From the NCBI GenBank assembly GCA_963825635.1, contig CAWGTU010000001.1:310001-374000 (forward strand): a DNA stretch of 64,000 nt, given 5' to 3'. The notes beneath the pieces were generated by a model that ran no database searches, was not told the origin of the DNA, and worked only from the letters and a program-made list of their open reading frames with translations. The DNA comes from JAOUEA01 sp963825635 (GTDB taxonomy: Bacteria; Actinomycetota; UBA4738; HRBIN12). Shown piece by piece: positions 59,066 through 64,000 of the stretch; the first letter of the stretch is position 1; every line of letters starts with the position of its first letter. The position numbers were made by a program, and so were the translations under genes.

Positions 59066-59770
59066 ATGGACGTTGAGGTACTGAGAGAGCGTGTCGCGAT
59101 CCACGCTGCGCTCGCCGACCCACACCGGCTGGCCATCGTCGACGAGTTGACCTGGTCGGACCGGTCGCCGTCCGCGCTCGCCTCCGCGATCGGCCTCGGA
59201 TCGAACCTGCTGGCACATCACCTGGCGATACTCGAACGCGCGGGTGTCGTGGAGCGGTCGACCTCGGCCGGTGACGGCCGTCGCCGGTACGTCCGGCTCG
59301 TGCCCGACGCGATCACGTCGCTCGCCGAGCCGGCCGCCCACCACGTCTCCCGCCACGTGCTCTTCGTCTGCACCGCCAACTCCGCACGCTCTCAGCTCGC
59401 TGCGGTCGTGTGGAACGCCCGGCACGAGGTGCCCGCCTCGAGCGCCGGCACGCATCCCGCGCCGGCGGTGAGGCCAGAGGCGGTTCGAGCCGCCGCGCGG
59501 GCGGGCCTCGACCTGCGGGCCGCTCGCACCCGTTCCATCGAAGACGTCAGTGGGCAGCCCGACCTCGTGATCACGGTGTGCGACGTCGCCAACGAGGCGC
59601 TCGGATCGCTTCCCGCTGACGCGACGACGCTGCACTGGTCGGTCCCTGATCCCGCCGTCGTGGGCACAGCAGCGGCGTTCGACGCAGCATTGGCAGAGGT
59701 CGCCGCACGCATCGACACCATCGCCCCCCACGTCCGTCCACCCCGTCGAGCAAGGAGGACCCGCCCATGA
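59066..59770 (+). CDS. ArsR-type HTH fused to a low-molecular-weight phosphatase-like arsenate reductase
   Basis: A 234-residue fusion. Residues 1-85 are a winged helix-turn-helix (LADPHRLAIVDEL, then HLAILERAGVVER) without the CVC metal motif. Residues about 95-225 are an arsenate reductase/LMW-PTP domain with the phosphate loop FVCTANSARSQLAAVVW (CX5RS) and the general-acid loop DLVITVCDVANEAL followed by HWSVPDP. The fusion is known in Actinobacteria. The GTG/ATG at 59767 of the next gene overlaps its end. It probably links arsenate reduction to regulation. Confidence 0.85.
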   Translation: MDVEVLRERVAIHAALADPHRLAIVDELTWSDRSPSALASAIGLGSNLLAHHLAILERAGVVERSTSAGDGRRRYVRLVPDAITSLAEPAAHHVSRHVLFVCTANSARSQLAAVVWNARHEVPASSAGTHPAPAVRPEAVRAAARAGLDLRAARTRSIEDVSGQPDLVITVCDVANEALGSLPADATTLHWSVPDPAVVGTAAAFDAALAEVAARIDTIAPHVRPPRRARRTRP

Positions 59771-60426
59771 GCGTCGTGGACCCGCTGAGCGCCGCGCCGG
59801 TCGAGATGCGCCCACTGATCCGCGCGAGCGCCGAGCGCCTGCGCACCGATTTCGCCGGCGTCTTCGGCGAGGAGACGATCCAGCGGTTCATGGCCGAGTC
59901 CTGGGAGTCGCTGCAGGGCGCCAAGGTGGCTGCATTCGTGCCGCTGTTCGTCGAGCGGTTCACGCGCCAGCGCCTGCGGGCGCTCGCGCGTGTGGAAGGC
60001 AAGAGCACCGACACGCGGCCGATGGTGGTCTTCCTCTGTGTGCAGAACGCGGGGCGTTCTCAGATGGCCGCCGGATGGCTCCAGCACCTGGCGGGCGACG
60101 AGGTCGAGGTGTTCTCCGGCGGCTCGGATCCCGCGAGCGAGGTCAACCCGTCGGCGATCGAGGCGATGGCCGAGATCGGCATCGATATCTCCAGCGAGTT
60201 CCCGAAGCCCTGGACCGACGAGGTCGTGCAGGCCGCGAACGTGGTCGTCACGATGGGGTGTGGGGACTCCTGTCCCATCTTCCCGGGGACGCGCTACATG
60301 GACTGGGAGGTCGGCGATCCGGCGGGCCTGCCGCTCGACCAGGTGCGTCCGATCCGCGACGAGATCGGCGAGCGCGTCCGCGGCGTCATGGCCGAGCTCG
60401 GCATCGAGTCTTCCGCCCCGGCCTGA
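59767..60426 (+). CDS. arsC: Arsenate reductase with N-terminal helical domain (actinobacterial, mycothiol-type)
   Basis: A 219-residue enzyme. Residues 1-75 form a helical domain (FAGVFGEETIQRFMAESWES), as in mycothiol/mycoredoxin-dependent actinobacterial ArsC proteins. Residues about 85-215 are the catalytic domain, with VFLCVQNAGRSQMAA (CX5RS, about 88) and CGDSCPIFPGTRYMDWEV (about 161). Reduces arsenate to arsenite using thiol partners. ATG overlaps the fusion gene stop by four bases. No arsenite pump gene is visible nearby, so efflux must be encoded elsewhere. Confidence 0.88.
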   Translation: MSVVDPLSAAPVEMRPLIRASAERLRTDFAGVFGEETIQRFMAESWESLQGAKVAAFVPLFVERFTRQRLRALARVEGKSTDTRPMVVFLCVQNAGRSQMAAGWLQHLAGDEVEVFSGGSDPASEVNPSAIEAMAEIGIDISSEFPKPWTDEVVQAANVVVTMGCGDSCPIFPGTRYMDWEVGDPAGLPLDQVRPIRDEIGERVRGVMAELGIESSAPA

Positions 60427-60429
60427 TCC

Positions 60430-60831
60430 TCAACCGGGGCCGACATGGAAGCCGAGGGCCCGACCGATCCAGCCGCCGCCGATGAACTTCCAGACGACCC
60501 TGTAATCACCTCGACCCTCGAACGGGAAGTTCGCCCGCCAGGCGATCGATGAGCCGAACGTGGCCCCGAGGTCGCGGGTGCGGTACGTGTGGCAGACGGG
60601 CGAGCCGCCGGGTCCCGTGACGCAGAGTCGGTACCGCTCGAAGTAGTCGGCCGCCAGCATGATGCGCAGCCGCCGCACGCCGTCGACCTTACGAACGCTC
60701 TTGCACACGTCGCCGCTGGGCGAGCAGGCGTCGAGCGGCAGGTGATCCGCGGAGGCCGGACCCGCCGGGCCGGCGACGAGGGCGAGCACGGCCAGCAGGG
60801 TCACGATCGATCGGACGACACGTCGGGACAT
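60430..60831 (-). CDS. Secreted protein of unknown function
   Basis: A 133-residue protein with a clear signal peptide (RSIVTLLAVLALVAGPAG, cleavage near SADH). The mature part has four Cys that could form two disulfides (DACSPSGDVCKS, LCVTGPGGSPVCHTY) and a Trp-rich C-terminus (VVWKFIGGGWIGRALGFHVG). Not recognised. Convergent with arsC, with three bases between the stops. Confidence 0.65.
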   Translation of the reverse strand: MSRRVVRSIVTLLAVLALVAGPAGPASADHLPLDACSPSGDVCKSVRKVDGVRRLRIMLAADYFERYRLCVTGPGGSPVCHTYRTRDLGATFGSSIAWRANFPFEGRGDYRVVWKFIGGGWIGRALGFHVGPG

Positions 60832-61100
60832 GGCTCCTCCCGTCGGGGTGGGGGTGCGAGTCTGGCATCCATGGTCCCGTGTGCGACATCGCCACTTCGA
60901 CCGACAGACGTGTCGGTTCCCTTGCCCCCCATTCGTCCGATGGGGAATCTACGCCACGAGGGGAGGAGCAACGAAGTGGATGCCGTCGGCCGCTCGTTCG
61001 CAGGTTGGCGGAGCTCGGTTCGGACTGACCGACAGGAGGCTCGATTCAGATGGCACACGTCGCGCGATCCAACAAGACGATCCCGCCTGCCGCTCGCCGC

Positions 61101-61733
61101 TCACGGAAGGAACTCGCGACCGATCGTGTCGAGCAGGAGCCAGCCGATCCCGGCGAACCACACGAGGAGCGTGAGCGGTACGGCGATCGCGGACGCGCGT
61201 CGGGCGGCGATCACCGTGAAGCCGATGACGGGGGCGGCGCCGATCGCGATGACCTTGGCCCAGATCCAGTTCGTGGAGTCGAAACGGGCATCGGTCGTCG
61301 TATCGATGCAGAGCCCGAACGGCGCCGAGAGGTGCACGCCGCCGGGGCAGGTTTGATCGGGGAAACGGGTCACGAGCACCGCGAACCCGATCGTGAACAC
61401 GACCGCCAGACCCCAGCGCCAGCCGTCCTTGCCCGTGCGCTCGACCGGGCGCCTCCGGGTCCGCCACGCGATCGCGATCCCTCCGGCCGCGGCGAGCCCG
61501 CCGAGGAAGGTGAACAACCCTCCGACACCGGCGAGCACCTCGCACGCCGTTTCAGGCGACTGTCGCGACCCACCGAGATCGACGGGAACCGAGCACGTGA
61601 GCTCGTTCCACGCGAGGACCACGGTCGCGATCCCGGCGATCGCGAGGCAGGCCGCGACGGTCCAGGCCGCGGCGCGCCCACTCGGAGAGATGGGCAGCGG
61701 CGGCGGCCACGCGTCACGTCTGGTCGTTGACAC
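61101..61733 (-). CDS. Four- to five-helix membrane protein of unknown function
   Basis: A 210-residue protein; GTG start at 61733 without a clear ribosome-binding site. Hydrophobic segments: WTVAACLAIAGIATVVLAW, VLAGVGGLFTFLGGLAAAGGI, GLAVVFTIGFAVLVT and VPLTLLVWFAGIGWLLLD. Two exported loops carry Cys (ELTCSVPVDLG and PDQTCPGGVHL). Not recognised. The roughly 270-base gap to its left and the nearly 300-base gap to its right show no gene or structure I can support. Confidence 0.6.
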   Translation of the reverse strand: MSTTRRDAWPPPLPISPSGRAAAWTVAACLAIAGIATVVLAWNELTCSVPVDLGGSRQSPETACEVLAGVGGLFTFLGGLAAAGGIAIAWRTRRRPVERTGKDGWRWGLAVVFTIGFAVLVTRFPDQTCPGGVHLSAPFGLCIDTTTDARFDSTNWIWAKVIAIGAAPVIGFTVIAARRASAIAVPLTLLVWFAGIGWLLLDTIGREFLP

Positions 61734-62031
61734 GGTCAGTCACGATGCCACGACGGACCCCTGGCTCGACGTTCGCGTCCGCATGCCGGAAGCGCGCGTG
61801 GTCGTCGAGGAGCCGGAGCCTTCACATCGGGCATCGTGACAGGCGCACGGAGCGCTGTCGTCCGGGCTGGCCCTGGTCGGATCCGGTGGTTGTCTGCATG
61901 CTGTGAGATGTCGACGACGGGACCGCGTTCCACGACGACGCGATCGGATCGGTGCGAGCCTCGGTCCGCTTCCGGGATGATGATGAGCATCGTCCCCGAT
62001 CACGTTGCCGACGAACGGAGGGTTTCGTGCG

Positions 62032-62406
62032 ATGCCGCTGCCGAGATCGGTCGCGAGGTTCAACCGGGCGGTTACCAACCACGTGGCGCGACCGATGGCC
62101 CGCCATCTGCCCGGGTTCGGGGTAGTGGTGCACGTCGGCCGGACGACAGGACGGCGGTACCGCACGCCCGTCAACGTGTTTCCTCGCCCCAGCGGCTGGA
62201 AGTTCGCGCTCACCTACGGGGAAACCGATTGGGTTCGCAACGTGCTCGAGGCGGGCGGCGGATGGCTCGAGTCGCGCGGCCGGGTCGCTCGATTCGTGGA
62301 TCCCGTGCTCATCGAGGACGCGAGCTTGCGCGACTTCCCGCCGGCGGTTCGGTGGATCCTCCGTCGGATCGATGTCGACCAGGTGCTCGTCGTAGGTCAA
62401 GCGTGA
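62032..62406 (+). CDS. Deazaflavin (F420)-dependent nitroreductase-family protein
   Basis: A 124-residue protein from ATG 62032, preceded by GGAGGG; an in-frame start at 62005 would add nine residues. It fits the Ddn-like nitroreductase family of Actinobacteria: FNRAVTNHVARPMARHLPGFG at the N-terminus, VGRTTGRRYRTPVNVF (about 37) for the cofactor phosphate, and WVRNVLEAGGGWLESRGR (about 71). Members use F420 or FMN to reduce diverse substrates. Single gene; function unknown. Confidence 0.78.
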   Translation: MPLPRSVARFNRAVTNHVARPMARHLPGFGVVVHVGRTTGRRYRTPVNVFPRPSGWKFALTYGETDWVRNVLEAGGGWLESRGRVARFVDPVLIEDASLRDFPPAVRWILRRIDVDQVLVVGQA

Positions 62407-62457
62407 AGATCGGGACAAGGGGATGGAGTCAAGTTTCCCGGGCTCCGCGCCGAAAAG

Positions 62458-62485
62458 TTGACAGCACAGGAGGCATCTCTACACT
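62458..62485 (+). promoter_or_regulatory. Promoter of the ilv leader
   Basis: A perfect TTGACA (62458-62463), 16-base spacer and TACACT (62480-62485) make this one of the best promoter matches in the region. Transcription should begin at about 62492, right at the leader peptide start. Confidence 0.7.
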
Positions 62486-62494
62486 GTCATGACC

Positions 62495-62548
62495 ATGCTC
62501 AGCGAGGACACGCCCACTCGACGCACGACCCTCGTACTTATTCCTTAG
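62495..62548 (+). CDS. ilv leader peptide (MLSEDTPTRRTTLVLIP)
   Basis: A 17-codon ORF (19 codons if ATG 62489 is used) ends in Leu-Val-Leu-Ile-Pro, using the codons CTC, GTA, CTT and ATT; GTA, CTT and ATT are rare in this GC-rich DNA. It is followed by two hairpins and a U-run, and lies upstream of ilvB. This matches the transcription-attenuation leaders of branched-chain amino acid operons. Start choice depends on the transcription start, which is expected between the two ATGs. Confidence 0.75.
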   Translation: MLSEDTPTRRTTLVLIP

Positions 62549-62583
62549 GCGCGGCCAGGCCCAGGAGGCCTGCTGACCGCGCC
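62548..62583 (+). promoter_or_regulatory. ilv attenuator, first hairpin
   Basis: GGCGCGG (62548-62554) pairs with CCGCGCC (62577-62583), enclosing CAGGCC/GGCCTG (62556-62561 and 62567-62572). It begins in the last base of the leader peptide stop codon, so a ribosome paused at the Leu-Val-Leu-Ile codons could change its folding. Confidence 0.65.
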
Positions 62584-62588
62584 AGACG

Positions 62589-62611
62589 CCCCCGCAGCCG
62601 CGGGGGTTTTT
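62589..62611 (+). terminator. ilv attenuator, terminator hairpin
   Basis: CCCCCGC (62589-62595) pairs with GCGGGGG (62600-62606) around AGCC, followed directly by five Ts: a textbook intrinsic terminator located before the structural genes. Confidence 0.85.
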
Positions 62612-62678
62612 CATTCCCAACTTCCAGCCCAACGGATCGTGAACACCGGGCGAAGGCCCGGAGACAAGGAGAGCACTC

Positions 62679-62993
62679 ATGCGGTACGAGTTCGAGCGAG
62701 ACGGCACCGTCGTCGCCAGCGTGCTGTGGGAGGGTCCCGGCCAGGTGAGCGTCGAGTCGGCCGAGCCCTCGACGCGCGCCGTCGTCGATCGATACCTGTC
62801 CTCCGACGTGGTCTACCTGGGCTCGGGATTCGACTTCGGCGACGAGCAGGGGCAGGACGTGCTGCAGATGCGACGTCGCGACTGGACCCCCTGGGAGTTC
62901 GAGCGTGCCTGCCGCAACCTGGCGCACCGCCTGCAGGCCCACGTGCGCCGGGTCGAGACCGGCCCGGTGGAAGCGCGAGAGGCGGCGATCTGA
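62679..62993 (+). CDS. Protein of unknown function between the ilv attenuator and ilvB
   Basis: A 104-residue soluble protein starting at ATG 62679, preceded by AAGGAGAG. Opens with RYEFERDGTVVASVLWEGPG and contains VVYLGSGFDFGDEQGQDV and RRDWTPWEFERACRNLAHRL. No membrane segment or known motif recognised. It ends one base before the ilvB GTG, so it is in the attenuated transcript and may affect acetolactate synthase or its regulation. That role is only inferred from position. Confidence 0.65.
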   Translation: MRYEFERDGTVVASVLWEGPGQVSVESAEPSTRAVVDRYLSSDVVYLGSGFDFGDEQGQDVLQMRRRDWTPWEFERACRNLAHRLQAHVRRVETGPVEAREAAI

Positions 62994-62994
62994 G

Positions 62995-64000
62995 GTGACC
63001 GGCTCGAAGATGTCGGGCGCCGACGCCCTGCTGAAGGCGCTCGAGCAGGAGGGCGTCGAGAACGTCTTCGGCATCCCCGGCGGCGCGAGCATGCCGATCT
63101 ACGACCCCCTGGTCGACCGGTCCCCGATCCGCCACATCCTCTGCCGCCACGAGCAGGGCGCCGGGCACGCGGCCGAGGGGTACGCGTGGGCCACAGGCAA
63201 GGTCGGTGTCTGCATGGCCACGAGCGGGCCGGGCGCGACGAACCTGGTCACGCCGCTCGCCGACGCGAAGATGGATTCCGTGCCGATCGTCGCGATCACC
63301 GGCCAGGTGCCGACGCCGGTGGTGGGTAACGACGCCTTCCAGGAGGCCGACATCACAGGCATCACGATGCCGGTGACGAAGCACAACTTCCTCGTGAAGG
63401 ACCCGGCCGACATCGTGGCCACGGTGCGTGAGGCGTTCCACATCGCATCGACGGGGCGACCTGGTCCGGTGCTGATCGACCTGCCGAAGGATGTGCTGAT
63501 CGCCGAGACCGCGTACCGGTGGCCCGAGACGTTCTCGATGCCCGGTTACAAGCCGACGACCAAGGGCAACCAGCGCCAGGTGGTCGAGGCCGTGAAGATG
63601 ATCATGCGGGCGAAGAAGCCCGTGCTCTACGTGGGTGGGGGCGTGATCAAGGCCGATGCCCACCGCGAGCTCCACGATCTCGCGACGACCGGCAGGCTGC
63701 CGGTCGTCACGACCCTGATGGCGCGGGGCGCGTTCCCCGATTCGGACGAGCTCTGCCTCGGCATGCCCGGCATGCACGGCAACTACACGGCCGTGACGGC
63801 GATGCAGAAGGCCGACCTGCTGGTCGCGCTCGGATCGCGGTTCGACGATCGCGTGACCGGCAAGCTCGCCGGTTTCGCACCGCACGCGAAGGTGATCCAC
63901 GTCGACATCGACCCGGCCGAGATCGGGAAGAACCGCGTGGTCGACGTGCCGATCGTGGGCGACTGCAAGGACGTGATCGGGAAGCTCGCCGCCGAGCTGC
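62995..64000 (+). CDS. ilvB: Acetolactate synthase large subunit, 3' partial
   Basis: The reading frame is open at the right edge; 335 codons are visible. ThDP-dependent acetolactate synthase, the first common step of valine, leucine and isoleucine synthesis. Motifs: ENVFGIPGGASMPIYDPL (about 20), the ThDP-activating Glu in CRHEQGAGHAAEGYA (about 47), TSGPGATNLVTPLADAKMDS (about 77) and TGQVPTPVVGNDAFQEADI (about 102). The GTG at 62995 lies one base after the previous stop; ATG 63010 is an alternative. Controlled, by position, by the ilv leader attenuator. Confidence 0.93.
   Translation, partial: MTGSKMSGADALLKALEQEGVENVFGIPGGASMPIYDPLVDRSPIRHILCRHEQGAGHAAEGYAWATGKVGVCMATSGPGATNLVTPLADAKMDSVPIVAITGQVPTPVVGNDAFQEADITGITMPVTKHNFLVKDPADIVATVREAFHIASTGRPGPVLIDLPKDVLIAETAYRWPETFSMPGYKPTTKGNQRQVVEAVKMIMRAKKPVLYVGGGVIKADAHRELHDLATTGRLPVVTTLMARGAFPDSDELCLGMPGMHGNYTAVTAMQKADLLVALGSRFDDRVTGKLAGFAPHAKVIHVDIDPAEIGKNRVVDVPIVGDCKDVIGKLAAEL

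Noticed and set aside
1..64000. Integrated phage, insertion sequence or genomic island
   Set aside because: No transposase, integrase, tRNA-associated direct repeats or marked composition shift was seen.

Overview
The window is about 70% GC, densely packed, and reads as chromosomal DNA of a high-GC actinobacterium. Supporting signs are the many ATGA/GTGA gene overlaps, a DUF1918 protein, a mycothiol-type arsenate reductase, a deazaflavin-type oxidoreductase, and at least a dozen genes that appear leaderless, with a TAnnnT hexamer 5-7 bases before the start codon. I cannot place it below phylum level; a deep-branching soil or environmental lineage is a guess. I found no tRNA, rRNA, CRISPR array, phage or insertion sequence.

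Layout. 1-7.6 kb: a tightly coupled operon for reductive N-heteroaromatic (nicotinate-type) degradation: molybdenum hydroxylase large subunit (cut by the left edge), 6-hydroxynicotinate reductase, a UPF0280 protein, a DUF1185 protein and enamidase, followed by a cupin and an FCSD/SQR-like flavoprotein. 7.6-16.2 kb: a structured mini-ORF, two secreted beta-propeller proteins, a transporter fused to a cyclic-nucleotide-binding (cNMP) domain, flavodoxin, a methyltransferase-like membrane protein, an acetyltransferase remnant, an acyltransferase and a CDGSH iron-sulfur protein. 16.2-25 kb: a 997-residue NTT-like transporter/HEAT/cNMP fusion faces a minus-strand unit of multicopper oxidase, a 49-residue YHS protein and three class III nucleotide cyclases, the last one frameshifted. 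25-30 kb: ABC importer with a YezD-like protein, Na/Pi cotransporter with a structured leader, small proteins and an IclR regulator. 30.1-35.7 kb: PHP hydrolase, inositol-phosphatase-like protein and a dipeptide-type ABC importer without ATPases. 35.7-41 kb: small proteins, a NYN-LOTUS protein and a TAT-exported phosphoesterase. 41-51.4 kb: catabolic genes (acyl-CoA dehydrogenase, amidohydrolase, amine oxidase, amidase, FAD oxidoreductase), an ABC exporter and a formate/nitrite channel. 51.5-55 kb: ilvD-thrC. 55-62.4 kb: small secreted and membrane proteins, a cold-shock protein and an arsenic-response locus. 62.4-64 kb: branched-chain amino acid leader peptide and attenuator, an unknown gene and ilvB (cut by the right edge).

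Themes. Second-messenger signalling is concentrated between 10.9 and 23.2 kb: two transporters with cNMP domains and three cyclases, the cyclases sharing a transcription unit with copper-related genes. Several short elements look regulatory: a mini-ORF whose ribosome-binding site is locked by a copy of the 16S anti-SD core (7676-7759), a terminator-like hairpin with a possible pseudoknot before the Na/Pi gene (28276-28328), a Cys-rich 11-residue ORF with its own hairpin between two arsR genes (58935-59026), and the ilv attenuator (62458-62611).
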